In this document: positions 1 through 11,630 of the stretch, piece by piece
How positions within the stretch are numbered: the first letter of the stretch is position 1
Layout: every line of letters starts with the position of its first letter
From: Cryptomeria japonica
Lineage: Eukaryota > Streptophyta > Pinopsida > Cupressales > Cupressaceae
Direction of reading: 5' to 3'
DNA length: 64,000 bases
Assembly: GCF_030272615.1 (NCBI RefSeq)
Contig: NC_081410.1
Coordinates: 121,830,640 to 121,894,639 of the forward strand
Position numbers and translations under genes: made by a program
Notes under the pieces: model-generated
Told to the model about the DNA's origin: nothing
Seen by the model: the letters and a program-made list of their open reading frames with translations, nothing else
Database searches by the model: none

Positions 1-402
1 GGCAAATAGGATCAATTTCCATGCAAGATCCTCAAGGAAATCCTTCACATGCACAAGGCTGATGTGGCAACATGATCTGATCTTCATTACAATGCTAACT
101 CATCACAAGATGTCATCGGTTGGATCACATAGACTTGGAATGCATTAACCGGAAACCGTCAAGCTAAGACTACCAACCGGTAGTCATGCCAAATGAAACC
201 TCGATACAAAACTTCCCATATACTAGTTCTCATTCCAACATACCGGTTCACCTTGAACAAACATACTGCTTCACTTTTTCATATATGTACCAGTTCTCTT
301 GCCAGTTTGCTTATATCAATAAACTGGTTCATACTTCAACATATTGACATCAAGACAACATACAATATCATCATGTCATCAAGCTCTGCACATATGCCAA
401 CA
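1..402 (-). mobile_element. Truncated LTR of a copia element of the A family
   Basis: The sequence matches the promoter-distal third of element A's LTR (compare 3000-3408 and 13734-14197). It shares the blocks around the phrases 'caagatcc', 'aaccggtagtca' and 'ttgaacaaa' and the same terminus, GCCAACA, at 402. The rest of the element lies off the left edge. It ends directly against Ty3/gypsy gag sequence, so this is a second insertion of the same family into the same host element. It is more diverged than the two LTRs of A are from each other, which suggests an older insertion. The TSD cannot be checked because the other end is outside the window. Confidence 0.75.
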
Positions 403-1787
403 CATATCATACTGTTCCACCTTCGTATTCTCAACCTTCACCTACATACAATAATGTTACTCCTCCATCACAATCCAATGTGTCTAATTTCAATCCATCC
501 AGCAAAGCAACCATAAATAATTTAGCCCAAATTGTTACATCCCAATAGAAACAATTGGATTCCATTACCCAATCCAAGTTTAGTGTGCCCACATTTGATG
601 TATCTAGCCCATTGAATTCAATGACATTGTCCGCACTATCCCTCCTAAGTATATGAAAGTCCCTCAATTGGAGTTATACAATAGTTGACCCCTTGACTCA
701 TGTGAAAACATTTCAAACTTTGTGTAGTGATTTTTCTCATAACCAAAGACTTATAGATAACTTGTTTACTCGAACCTTAAAGGATAAATATTTGCAATCG
801 TATTGTTCTTTGTCTCCTTATTCTATTACATCATTTCAACAATTATCTAATGCATTCATTCAACATTTTCACAATAATATTAGTCCTAAATTACTTTGAC
901 TGATTTAATTCATTGCAAGCAAGGAATTAAAGAGAAAGTGATTGATTTTATTGTTAGATGTAAATATTTATATTCTCAAATTGCTTATCTTATGCCTAAT
1001 CATAATGTTCAAAGAATTTTTATTGCTAATTTACAAAAAGACATTAGGGATAAGCTTTTGTTTTCTAAGTTTGCTTCCTTTATGCAATTGTATGCAGTGC
1101 TTCATAATTACCAGCTTCAAGTGAGTCAATTTGAATCATCTCCTTCAATGGATTTGATTGATAAGAATGAGAGTGCTCAATAATATTTTGTGAAGTTTAA
1201 ACCGGACAAAGGATATATCAAGATAAACAACAACATCAATACTCAAGTGGCAGCCATGACATCAGGTGCGACCCCTTTATCCAAATACTTTATAAAAGAA
1301 TTTACACCTCTTTCTGAATATTTGAATTGTATAATGTCAAGATTGATAAATAATAATGTGTTGAAGCTTCCTTCCATCATTCCAACTAATACCTCTAAAC
1401 CTTTTCCATCTTACCATGATCCCAAAGCCTTTTGCCAATATTACCATCAACTCGGTCATGATACTGAGAAGTATTATACCATATCCGTAGTTGGTGTGAA
1501 TAACAAAGGAAACAAATTCATAGCTCCTGCTAATCAAAATCTCCAAATATTCACCAATCATTTTCCTTCTCACTCTACTAATGTTGTTGAGTTTGAATCT
1601 CTTCCCTTTTCACTCGATAACATGGGTATTGAGTCCAACAATTTTGTGAATCATGTTGACAAACTTACACCTCCTAAGTACTTATGCATTACCTTTGATC
1701 CTAGCGAGACTCTTTTTGCACCTAATGGCCCATTATATATCACTATGATGATCAAAGACAAACTCTCACAAGGGGTGCTCATTGATC
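403..1787 (+). pseudogene. Ty3/gypsy gag relic (host element of the first nest), left part
   Basis: This is a decayed gag, the capsid/nucleocapsid precursor that packages element RNA. A Pro/Ser/Asn-rich N-terminus (about 406-650) is followed by a retrotransposon-gag-type helical domain (693-1180) with the usual pattern 'DPLTHVKTFQ'. Then comes a knuckle-like segment near 1430-1475 reading CQYYHQLGHDTEKYY. The spacing fits the plant CxxxH-GH-x4-C knuckle, but the last Cys has become Tyr. The segment ends in the start of the protease ('GVLID') where element A enters. There are several stops and at least one frame change (about 655 and 890). The reading continues at 14203, on the far side of A. 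The family call rests on domain order and motifs; no RT is present to place the clade. Confidence 0.75.
1783..1787. repeat. Target-site duplication of element A, left copy
   Basis: TGATC here is repeated exactly at 14198-14202, immediately outside the two ends of element A. Five bases is the expected size for a copia integrase. Joining the flanks across one copy continues the host's protease reading. Confidence 0.85.
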
Positions 1788-2284
1788 AGATAACTCAATG
1801 ATGAACCACTAGTACCAAACCGGTACTGAGAGGGGGGTGGGGGTGAATCAGTACACACACAAATACAATCCAAAACCAGTTTGACAACAAATACTTCAAA
1901 TGACTGGCAAACAGGGATACTGGTTAAAACAGAGTGCAACCGGTAACACCCAAAACAACTCAAACAATCATAAACCGGTCACTCACTAAGATTTCATCTT
2001 AGCACAATACTATAGTACCATTACACTCTCATGCATGAATAGGTAAACTAACATCAGATCTTCATAATAGTTAGTTCAATATGTTTTATAGACTGGCATA
2101 AAACATAGAACCATCATATGCTCAACAGGTAATAACAAAGCATCACAAGATAAAAGCATTACACATGGCACACCTATTTTTCATGTGGAAACCCAACTGG
2201 GAAAAACCATGGTGGGGATGAATACCCACAAGTTGCTTTTAGAGCTCTTTAGAAGTCCGCTCTGTTAGGAGCCTTGTCTGGTTA

Positions 2285-2570
2285 AAGACATTACAATAGG
2301 TTCTGCTAGGAACCGATCCTGTTAGAGATCACCCGGTTAAGGGATGGCTATAATACCCGGTTAAGGGTTAAACCCGGTTAGGGTTACCTTGTTAGAGGAT
2401 TTCAAGAACTCAATAGTTAAAGGATCTCCAGAGCTCTATAGCTTCTCATAACTCATTAACCTCGAGTTACCCTCTTAAGGGATTTGAATCAAGCCGGTTA
2501 AGACTACCCTGTTAGGGGATTTGTATCAAGCCCAGTTAAGGCTACCCTATTAAGGGATTTCACAACTGTT
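2285..2570. repeat. Degenerate short-motif array inside LTR A
   Basis: The motif TGTTAgGGGATTT / GGTTAAGGGATTT recurs about ten times with spacings of roughly 25-50 bp. It is repeated in the other A LTR (8270-8550). A similar motif, on the opposite strand as AAATCCCTTAACnGGGT, recurs in the LTRs of element C (18680-18880), so two different copia families carry the same kind of array in the same part of the LTR. Confidence 0.6.
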
Positions 2571-2810
2571 GAAGTGGTTAAAGATCAACAAGAATTACAA
2601 TGATCTGGTAACAACACTCAATGCTAATGCAGATCCATTTTTGGCTCCTTTTCACCTTCTACACATTCACTTTGCAGGTATCTCTTCTTTCCTTTGGTCT
2701 GGCAAGAATCACATATCACTTCCCTTGGATACACACTCACAACTTTTTCCAACAACCTTAGAAAGAGACACAACATCCACCTTATAGGAAATAGACAAGT
2801 CGGTAGCAAA

Positions 2811-2828
2811 AACCCTAAACCCTAAACC
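2811..2828. promoter_or_regulatory. Telobox-like AACCCTA repeat in LTR A (left copy)
   Basis: AACCCTAAACCCTAAACC is two and a half plant telomere-type units. The same string is kept in the other LTR at 8794-8811. In plants, short AAACCCTA boxes are known promoter elements bound by Myb-like and other factors. Here the location within an LTR suggests a regulatory role, but that is inference; a captured interstitial telomere fragment is an alternative. Confidence 0.45.
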
Positions 2829-3408
2829 TGTTAGGTTAAGCAATTCAAGTGGTTCAATCCTGACCGTTGAATCATACTGCATTAAATGCAACAATCTTGA
2901 ATTGATCTCAAGACATTCTCCATCCTCCATTATCCACTGAATTCATGGCAGCTGATAACCCATCGCGTGTTATCACCGTTTGACAAACTTCGCACATTCC
3001 CGAGGTAGATAGGAATAGTCTTCTTCATGCAAGATCCTTCACGCGCACAAAGCTTACGTGGCAACACAATCTGTTCTCCATTATATTGTTAACTCATCAC
3101 ACAAAGATCACCGATTGAGTCACATAGGCTTGAGGTACTCCAATCGGAAATCCTGAAGTGGAAACTACCTACCAACCGGTAGTCACATAATGCTTCCATG
3201 TGCCGGTTCCCATAACTACATGACGGTTAATCTTGAACAAATATGTCACTTCACTTTGGCATATATACCAGTTCATACATATGCTGGTTCTCTCTTCTCA
3301 CCTATCACTCACCTATCACATGTGTCAGTTCACATCATGTCACATATTGACATCAATGACAACATACAATATCATTATGTCTTCATGCCGGTTCACATAA
3401 TGCCAACA

Positions 3409-3420
3409 ATCTCCCCCTTT
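3409..3420 (-). other. Polypurine tract of element A
   Basis: On the minus strand this reads AAAGGGGGAGAT directly before the 3' LTR start TGTTGG. It primes second-strand synthesis in LTR elements. A near copy of the purine run (minus-strand AAAGGGGGAGAAG) lies about 90 bp upstream near 3501-3513, possibly a secondary tract. The 3421-3634 spacer between tract and pol has no other feature I can support. Confidence 0.75.
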
Positions 3421-3634
3421 GGCATTGATGGCAATATACAAAGATATCTCTCTGCTTCACATCTCCCCCATTTGCTGTAGATATCTTTTCTGCTTCACTC
3501 CTTCTCCCCCTTTGACAACAATGCCAAAGTGGAGGCACAAGCCTCTCTGCTCCCCTTGAGGAGTAGCATCCTTCAACACATCAATCAACAAAAAATTGTT
3601 TATGCAATACCTGACTGATGTGGAACAATTACTT

Positions 3635-4198
3635 TTAGTTCACCTCCTGAAGGGGCAGTACCCCCAATTCACCTCTTAAATGCACAAATGTAGTCTTTGG
3701 GAGAGGCTTGGTGAAGATGTGTGCTAACTGCTCCTTACTGGTAACATGTTCCAATGCAAACTCCTTATTCTGAACCTTTTCCCTCAAGAAATGATACTTA
3801 AGCTCAAAATGCTTGGTTCTAGAATGTAAAACCAGATTCTTTGAGATATTGATAGCACTTGTGTTATCACAGAATATACTTACCAGTTCAAATACAAGGA
3901 TCTTGAAGCCTTCCAGTACATGCTTCATCCAAATTGTCTGAGTGCAGTTCATGAAAGCTGCAACATACTATGCTTCCGCTGTATACTCAAAGATACAACT
4001 TTGCTTTTTACTCATCCATGAGACCAGTCTGCCACCGAGAAAGAATGCACCACCGGTTGTGCTTTTCCGATCATCCACATTACTTGCCCAATCAGCATCT
4101 GTGAACACTTTCAGATCGAAATCATTGTTGTATGGGTACCACAATCCATAGTCAACTGTTCCCTTCATATACCTAAAAATCCGCTTGATTGCAATCAA
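3635..4198 (-). pseudogene. Element A RNase H domain relic
   Basis: This end of pol degrades the RNA strand of the RNA-DNA hybrid. The copia RNase H reading is clear: 'AVFTDADWA'-like start around 4100, the central 'CDNTSAI' block near 3880, and the C-terminal 'IFTKPLP' block near 3690 just before the stop at 3635. The segment is in one frame but has a stop near 3955-3965. The preceding RT is upstream on the minus strand. Confidence 0.85.
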
Positions 4199-4219
4199 GT
4201 GGGATTCTCTGGGACTTTT

Positions 4220-5489
4220 CTAGAACTTTGCAGTAATGCCAACTGCATGTGCAATATCCGGTCTGCTATGCACTACATAATGCAACTTACCAATCATTGA
4301 TCGGTATTCCTTCTCATCAACCAGTGTAGAATCATCCTCTTTTGTCAATTTGTAACCGGTCACCATTGGTGTACCAACCGGTTTGCTATCTTCCATGCCA
4401 AAGGTCTTCAACACCTCTTTGACATATTTGGACTGAGTGATAAAGATTCCATCTTTCATCTACTAGATCTGCAGTCCAATGAAGAACTTAATCTCCCCTA
4501 TGAGTGACATCTCAAACTCTTTCTTCATCTCATCAGGAAACTCATGACTCATCTTGTCATCTCCACCAAAGATAATGTCATTAACAAAAACCTCACAGAT
4601 CAGGATCTGATCTCCTTCAGACTTCAAGTAGATATTGCTATCTTCACTTGTTCTCTCAAATCCAATCTTCACAAGATGGGAATTTAGGTGCTCATACCAT
4701 GCCCTAGGTGCTTGCTTTAGACCATATAAGGCTTTATGTAGCCTGCACACCATATCATTGTCTTTAGATAGGGAAAACCCATCTGGTTGCTCTATATATA
4801 CCTCCTCTTCAAGTATACCATTTAGGAATGCAGATTTTATCCATTTGATATACTTTGAACCCTTTAAAAGCTGCATATGCAAGAAGCATACGAACTCCTT
4901 CCAATCTAGCTACAGGAGCAAAGGTTTCTCCATAGTCTTCTCCTTCTTCTTGAGCATATCCTTTGCACACCAATCTAGATTTATTCCTAATCACTATGTC
5001 ATCCTCATTCAACTTGTTTATGAACACCCATTTTGTGCCAATGACATTTTTATGCACCGGTCTGGGTACCAAGGACCATGTACCATTTTTCTCTATCTGA
5101 TCAAGTTCCTCTTCCATTGCCTTGATCCAGTCTTCATCTTTATGAGCCTCTTTGAATAATTTAGGCTCAAATTCAGAGATCATACATGAGTTTTCTCTGA
5201 TCTTTGTTTTTGTAAGGATTCCTGCATCCTTATATCCTATGATCTGCTTAGGATCATGATTCAGCTTGACATACCGAGGAATGGTCTTAACTAGTTCTTC
5301 TTTCTTTTCCTCTTCATCCTCATCTTCATCAGTATCAGCATTCATCGGTTCAGGAACACTATTACTGGTACTTGGTTGACTAACAACCAGTTCCCAGAAG
5401 GTTGCAACCGGTTCATTTATAGCATGCTCGCTATCAGTTTCCTTAGTTTTCTCAGAGGATTCATCAACTCTTACATTGATACTTTCCAT
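4220..5489 (-). pseudogene. Element A reverse transcriptase and acidic linker
   Basis: From right to left this encodes an acidic Glu/Asp-rich linker (5489-5240), then copia RT with 'NGTWSLVPRP', 'GTKWVF', '[19 protein letters not shown]' and '[10 protein letters not shown]' blocks. The usual active site YVDD reads FVND (about 4575-4590): the second residue of the pair is Asn, a one-base G-to-A change. The reading shifts frame near 4850-4880 and has a stop near 4460. RT would copy element RNA into DNA, but this copy cannot be active. The blocks and order are unmistakably copia. Confidence 0.88.
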
Positions 5490-5495
5490 AATTCT

Positions 5496-6821
5496 CTAAG
5501 TCCTATTGTTGTAACACTTGAAAGCTTTACTCTTGGTGGAATATCCTAGAAATATTCCCTCATCACATTTAGCTTCAAATTTGCCCTGATGTTCACTCCT
5601 CTTGATGTAACATTTGCTACCAAATACCCTAACGTAGCTAACCACAGGTGTCTTACCAGTCCAATACTCATAAGGAGTTTTGTCCTTACCTATCTTGATG
5701 AGTACCTGGTTCATAGTGTAGACTGCAGTGCTCACCGCTTCTCTCCAAAAGGTTTGAGCTACCTTTCCTTGAATCAACATGGTTCTAGCTGTTTCAACCA
5801 CAGTCAGGTTATTCCTCTCTGCTAGGCCATTCTATTGTGGAGTCTGGGGGGTAGACAGCTGCCTCTTGATGCCAAATTCTTCACAATACTTGTTGAATTC
5901 ACCGGAAGTGAATTCCCCTCCTTGATCAGTTCTGAGACACTTGATCCTTTTACCGCTTTCCTTCTCCACTAATTCTCTGAAAGCTTTGAATTTCCCAAAA
6001 GCTTCAGACTTGTCTTTCAAGAATGTGACCCACATCATTCTTAAGTAGTCATCAGTGAGAATCATGAAGTACCTATCACCCTGCACACTTCTAGTTTTCA
6101 TAGGACCACACAAATCAGTATGCACAAGATCAAGCAAGTTGTCAGTAGTTAAATATTTACCTTTAAAGGTTGAGGAAGACATTTTCCCCAATTGACACTC
6201 TCTACACAAGGTATTATTCGGTTTGCTTAGCACCAGCAACCCTCTAACTGCCTTGATCTTACTAGCCTTCACAATGTTATCAAAGTTTACATGACAGAGT
6301 CTCCTATGCCATATCCAACTATCATCAAGCTTAGCCATAAGACATGTACTTATATTAGCATTCAGATGAAATAGGTTACCTTTGGTCTGCATGCCGGTGG
6401 CCACCAATTTACCATTTTTTCCTTTGATTCTGCAAACTCCATTCTTGAATTCCAGAGTGAGGCCACTATCATTTAGCTGGGCAACACTTAGAAGGTTGTG
6501 TCTGAGACCATCAACCCAGTACACATTGCCAGCGCTGCTCTTTCCATTTAGAGAGATGGACCCTCTGCCTTTGACCATGCATGGTGCATCATTACCAAAG
6601 CAAACCACACTACCATCATACTCCTCCAAGGATAGAAACTTACTCCTATCACCAGTCATGTGGTGAGAACAACCACTATCAATGATCCACTCATTGGAAT
6701 TATCAAACTGAGAGACAAGAGCCTTCTTGTCTGCCACATCTTCCTTTACAGCAACAAACACAATGTCTTCATTCTCTTCATCTTCTGATTCCTCATCTGT
6801 GACACCTTCATCAGCTGCCAC
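5496..6821 (-). pseudogene. Element A protease and integrase
   Basis: The aspartic protease begins with 'WIIDSGCSHHMTG' near 6690, with an intact D-S-G catalytic triplet. Next is the GAG-pre-integrase zinc region (H...H near 6310, C-x2-C near 6200 in 'CRECQLGK'). The integrase core carries its first Asp in 'HTDLCGP', second Asp in 'LRTDQGGEF' and the Glu in 'NGLAERN'. A stop lies just before that Glu block (about 5831) and another near 5490. The protease matures the polyprotein; the integrase inserts the cDNA with a 5-bp duplication. All catalytic residues survive despite the stops. Confidence 0.88.
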
Positions 6822-6829
6822 AAAACAAT

Positions 6830-7115
6830 ATCTCTAGTTTCCTCCTTTGAATTTCCTAAACCTTTCTGGTTTGTCCTTGTTATCGCCATTAGGACAGTTT
6901 ATAGCAATATGTCCTATCCAGTTACAAGAAAAGCATTTCAAAGGTAGCTTACCTTTGTATTTACCAGTTCCTTTAGGAAGCTTCCTGGCAAGGAGAGCTT
7001 AAAATGCCATCATGATCTCCTCATCATTCATTTCTCTACTCTGACTAGGTTCCCCACTAGTGCTAGCCTCTTTTCCTTTTCTAGATGGTATAAAAGAGGC
7101 TTTAAATGTTGATTC
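6830..7115 (-). pseudogene. Element A nucleocapsid zinc knuckle
   Basis: On the minus strand the segment near 6890-6945 reads CFSCNWIGHIAINC, a CX2CX4HX4C zinc knuckle that binds element RNA. It is preceded by 'LPLK' and a basic stretch and followed by an acidic spacer leading to the protease. Stops at about 6835 and 7000 separate it from the neighbouring readable pieces. Confidence 0.75.
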
Positions 7116-7121
7116 AGTCTT

Positions 7122-7704
7122 TTAAACACTGCCATCAAAACTATTTAGCTCATAGGCTGTTAACTTGCCTATGATGGAGTCCAAGGATACTTTAGACTTG
7201 TCTATTGATCTCAGCTCCTGGATAGCAGCAACCCTTATTTCATAGACCAGCAATAGGGATCTCAAGACTTTGCTTAACACAGTGGAATCTTCAATTTTAC
7301 CACCTGCACTCTTGATTTCTCCAACATCCATGTTGAATGGTCTCACCTTCTACCATCCACATATCTTCAAACTTCCCTCTCAAGCTTTCTTCCTTATCCT
7401 ATTTTACATGTTCATCAGCACCATAGATATTTTCAAGAGCATCCCATACCTCCTTGCGATTTGCCTTGTCCTGGACACCAATAAACTCAATGTCAGATAG
7501 ACTACTAATGAGGGCTTCCATGACTTGCCCATTTTCTTGTATCTCTCTCTTTTGGTCATCAGTGAGAGTACCGGTAGGGACAACATATACATTTTCAACA
7601 TAACTCCAGTGTTGAACACCCATGCTTCTGATGAATATCTTCATCCTGTCTTTCCATATACCGAAATTTTCCCTGTTAAACTTTGAACCTTCCCTCTTCA
7701 TCAT
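7122..7704 (-). pseudogene. Element A gag N-terminal part
   Basis: The start 'MMKREGSKFNREN.GIWKDRMK' at 7704 is the usual copia gag opening, close to the PBS. It is followed by the UBN2-type gag core ('WDALENIYG' near 7420; 'LDSIIGKLTAYEL' near 7160). There is a frame change and a short gap near 7350-7400, where the protein switches from one minus frame to another. Gag makes the virus-like particle that packages the RNA. Confidence 0.8.
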
Positions 7705-7757
7705 TTGACTAGGATCTTTACCTCAAGCGGTTAAGCTTACAACACAAAGGACCTGGG

Positions 7758-7773
7758 GGGCTCTGATACCAAT
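7758..7773 (-). other. Primer binding site of element A
   Basis: On the minus strand the 5' LTR end TTATCA is followed by ATTGGTATCAGAGCC. TGGTATCAGAGCC is the standard copia PBS complementary to initiator methionine tRNA. It fixes which LTR is the 5' one and therefore the orientation. Confidence 0.88.
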
Positions 7774-8927
7774 TGATAACTCAATGATGAACCACTAGTA
7801 CCAAACCGGTACTAAGAGGGGGGGGGTGAATTAGTACACACACAAATACAATCCAAAACCGGTTTGACAACAAATACTCCAAATGACTAGCAAACAGGGA
7901 TACTGGTTAAAATAGAGTGCAACCGGTAACACCCAAAACAACTCAAACAATCATAAACTGGTCACTTACTAAGCTTTCATCTTAGCACAATACTATAGTA
8001 CCATTACACTCTCATGCATGAACAGGTAAACTAACATTAGATCTTCATAATAGTTAGTTCAATATGTTTTATAGACTGGCATAAAACATAGAACCATCAT
8101 ATGCTCAACAGGTAATAACAAAGCATCACAAGATAAAAGCATTACACATGACACACATATTTTTCACGTGGAAACCCAATTGCGAAAAACCACGATGGGG
8201 ATGAATACCCACAAGTTGCTTTTAGAACTCTTTAGAAGTCCGCTCTGTTAGGAGCCTTGTCCAGCTAAAGACATTAGAATAGGTTCTGCTAGGAACGGAT
8301 CCTATTAGAGATCACCCGGTTAAGGGATGGCTATAATACCTGGTTAAGGGTTAAACCCAGTTAGGGTTACCTTGTTAGAGGATTTCAAGAACTCAATAGC
8401 TAAAGGATCTCCAGAGCTCTATAGCTTCTCATAACTCATTAACCTTGAGTTACCCTATTAAGGGATTTGAATCAAGCCAGTTAAGACTACCCTGTTAGGG
8501 GATTTGTATCAAGCCTAGTTAAGGCTACCCTGTTAAGGGATTTCATAACCATTGAAGTGGTTAAAGATCAATAGGAATTACAATGATATGGTAATAGCAC
8601 TCAATGCTAATGCAGATCCATTTTTGGCTCCTTTTCACCTTCTGCACATTCACTTTGTAGTTATCTCTTCTTTCCTTTGGTCTGGCAAGAATCACGTATC
8701 ACTTCCCTTGGATACACACTCACAAATTTTGCCAACAACCTTAGAAAGAGACACAACATCCACCTTATAAGAAACAGACAACTCGGTAGCAAAAACCCTA
8801 AACCCTAAACCTGTTAGGCTAAGCAATTCAAGCGGTTCAATCCTGACCATTGAATCATACTGCATTAAATGCAACAATCTTGAATCGATCTCAAGACATT
8901 CTCCATCATCCATTATGCACTGATTTC
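7774..8927 (-). repeat. 5' LTR of element A, PBS-proximal part
   Basis: This matches 1788-2940 base for base over long stretches, including the motif array, the telobox (8794-8811) and the G run near 7817-7826. It stops at 8927 where element B enters; the rest resumes at 13734. Confidence 0.88.
8923..8927. repeat. Target-site duplication of element B, left copy
   Basis: ATTTC is repeated exactly at 13729-13733. Joining the flanks across one copy restores element A's LTR. Confidence 0.88.
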
Positions 8928-10364
8928 TGATAGTTCTGATACTTAATATAAGTATAGATCCAATAGCCAACAAGATGAGAGTGGGAGGTGAATCATACAA
9001 ACTTAATCATCCATAAAACATCAGATTCAACCTCGGTAACACATATATCAGTCATATAACCAAAAACTGTCAAACATGCAAACTCAAAAGCATATGAACA
9101 ATATAAACCTCATAACATTAGATTTAACGTGGAAACCCAAATAGGGAAAAACCACTGTGGGATTTCAAACCCACTAAGAAATATACTCTTCTAGAGTATG
9201 CTCGGTTAAAAGCAAATCCTGTTAAAGATTATAAACACATTGCTAGATGTGACCCGGTTAAGGGATTTCCCTCAGATCTGTTAGGATCTTCACTTTGTTA
9301 GAAGTGACCTTGTCAAAGGATTTCAAACACTCAATCAGAATGTCACCTTGTTAGAGGATTTACATATAAGACTATTAAGTCCACTCAGTTAAGAGATTTC
9401 CTATCACTTTCATAAAATAATAGTAATACAATTTGTCTGCAACTTCACATCTAAAATGCTAAAGCAGATTCGTATTTGTTCAATACAATCTAGACATAGA
9501 AGTAATCTTGTCTATCTGTTGGGCATCAATACTCTGTTAGTCTAACAGGTCTTCAAGCTTCTGTACTCGGTAATCACTATGTAGCATCCCTGTGCATACA
9601 CTTGCCCGCATGCATCAATCATAGCCATCAGATCTTCAATCTTGTGCAGGTTCATTGTATCTTTCGATCTGAAAATGTTTTACCCTGCCTTGGAACTTGT
9701 GCTAGGGTAATGCGGTTCAATCTGAGTTGTAGATCTTCTTGCTGACTTTCCATTGCCTTAGATTCATTAACAAACTTCTTCCATGGCTTACCAATCATTG
9801 ATCCGCTAAAGCTCATCAGCATCATTCATTAAATATCACATGTAAACATTTAATGCATTCTGTTGTAGCTCGGTTACAACTCAGTGAATACTAAACTTCA
9901 CTCGGTAGACATTCTGTCTTCATTAACCGACTGCGATAACCTTAGGGTTTACCGACTAGGTTTCTTAGGGTTTATCGACTAGCTTCTTTGCCTGATAACA
10001 AAGTATAGTATTAACCTTTACATTTTACAACATATGTATGATGTTAAAACAATCTAAAACATCAAGATCTCAGCATTGTCTGACTTGGTAGAGTTGCCCA
10101 TTGAATAACTTATCCCCTTATTCATCATATTATTTCCTGTGTCTTTATCGACTTCTTTATAATCTTCATATCATACTGCTCAAGATATGGCAACATCATA
10201 GTGAATTAGAAAATCAATTTCTTGACATCAATGACAAAATAATAATATCAAGATAGTAAAACATCTTTAATCAATTATGTCCATAATCATCAACAACCTT
10301 CTCAATATCCTTATTGAAATGTCAACAATCTTTCATTGTTTGTTATAATGTAATATTGCCAACA
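8928..10364 (-). repeat. 3' LTR of element B (left copy), with a promoter deletion
   Basis: This 1437-bp copy is about 95 bp shorter than its partner. Most of the loss is near 9610, where sequence corresponding to about 12895-12960 is absent. That missing part includes the stretch equivalent to element C's TATAAATA box. A second short difference is near 9700 (a duplicated 'ccttggaacttg' in the partner at about 13040). Confidence 0.82.
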
Positions 10365-10378
10365 ATCTTCCCCTTTGG
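10365..10378 (-). other. Polypurine tract of element B
   Basis: The minus strand reads CCAAAGGGGAAGAT just before the 3' LTR start TGTTGGC. The 10379-10813 spacer to the end of pol is pyrimidine-rich with repeated 'cttctccccc' runs and has no coding signal. Confidence 0.7.
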
Positions 10379-10813
10379 CATTGATGGCAAAACCAATTGA
10401 TTTGACCTTTAAAAGATTCGGATTGTTGTGATTCTGAAATGTTGAAATGCTCTCCCCCATTCATTAGACTCCTCTTCTGTTTCAGTTTTTATTTCAATCT
10501 GTAGTCTTCTCTCAGTCTTCTCCCCCTTAGGTCTTCTCTCCCTTAGGTAGGTCTTCTCCCCCTTTGACAAAAATTCCAAAAAGAACTAAAACATAATTTC
10601 TTTCTGTAAGAAGTTATTGCCCGTTGTTATGTATCAACTAAGTCTCGGTCAGAGAATTTGTCTTCAATTCCTGTTCCCTGTATCATTCTCTGTATTATTC
10701 CAGTATTAATTCCAATACACTTTCAGAAAAACATTCAAAGTGTATCAATCCAGCATCAACTCCCCAAAAGATATTCAATAGAGTCATCGAAGTGATGCTT
10801 TCACCGAACTCAG

Positions 10814-11594
10814 TCAGTGAGTAAAAGATAGGGGTAGGACCCCTAACTTACTTCTGAGATATTCAAAAGTGTCCTTAGGTAGTGGCTTGGTGAAGATATC
10901 AGCTATTTGCTCCTTTGTGTTAACATATTCCAACACCACTTTCTTCTCTTGAGCTTCTTCTCTAAGATAATGATATTTGATAGATATGTGCTTTGTCTTA
11001 GAGTGCATAATAGGATTCTTTGAAATATTAATGGCACTAGTATTGTCACATAATATGGTTACTGGCTTAGTAACTTTCTCATTTATACCTTCCAATAGTT
11101 GTTTGATCCATGCAATGTTGGTACAATTCAGTGCTGCAGCAACATATTCAGCTTCAGTTGTTGACTGAGAAACACACCCTTGTTTCTTGCTAAGCCAACT
11201 CACTAGTCTTTCTCCTAAGAAGAAAGCTCCTCCACTTGTGCTTTTTCTGTCATCAATGTTGCCTACCCAATCAGCATCAGTATAAACTTTTAAATCAAAA
11301 TCATTTCCTTTCTGATATACTAAGCCATAATCTTCAGTGCCTTTTAGGTATTTGAAAATTCTTTTGATTGTCGTCATGTGTATTTCCTTAGGATCTGCAG
11401 AGAATCTTGCAACAATACCTACTACATGTGCTATATCTGGCTTGCTGTGAACAACATATTGCAACTTTCCAATCATAGATCAGTAAAGTGTCTCATCAAC
11501 ATATGCAAATTCATCATTCTTCAATAGTTTACAGTTGGTAGTCATAGGAGTACTTACTGGTTTTGAATCCTCCATTCCAAATTTCTTCAAGATT
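10814..11594 (-). pseudogene. Element B RT C-terminus and RNase H
   Basis: This is the C-terminal part of pol: 'MIGKLQYVVHS' (about 11476), the RNase H start 'YTDADWVGN' (about 11280), 'LCDNTSAINISKN' (about 11040), 'IFTKPLP' and a stop at 10814. From 11476 to 10814 it is open for 220 codons. A TGA lies just before it, in 'LY*SM'. The same TGA is at the same codon of element C. RNase H catalytic Asp residues appear present. Confidence 0.85.
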
Positions 11595-11630
11595 TCAATT
11601 CATTGATTTACAGACCTCAATTCATTGATT
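11595..11630. repeat. Deletion junction in element B with templated 14-bp repeat
   Basis: TCAATTCATTGATT occurs at 11595-11608 and again at 11617-11630, eight bases apart. The outer copy belongs to gag (in C near 19744). The inner copy does not exist at the equivalent RT position of C (near 22648), so it is extra DNA copied from gag at the break. About 2.9 kb of gag-pol is missing between. Confidence 0.8.

Larger units (their letters stand above)
1788..3408 (-). repeat. 3' LTR of element A (left copy)
   Basis: This 1621-bp LTR is nearly co-linear with 7774-8927 plus 13734-14197 (1618 bp). On the element's own strand it runs from TGTTGGCATTATG to TTATCA. The last base at the plus-strand left edge is A where the other copy has T, so the terminal TG/CA is broken in this copy. 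Near that edge there is a G/C run beside a short inverted repeat, AGTACC-N5-GGTACT, a pattern shared with other LTRs here. An AT-rich TATATA-type stretch near 3258 is a candidate core promoter on the minus strand, but I cannot fix the start site. Confidence 0.88.
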
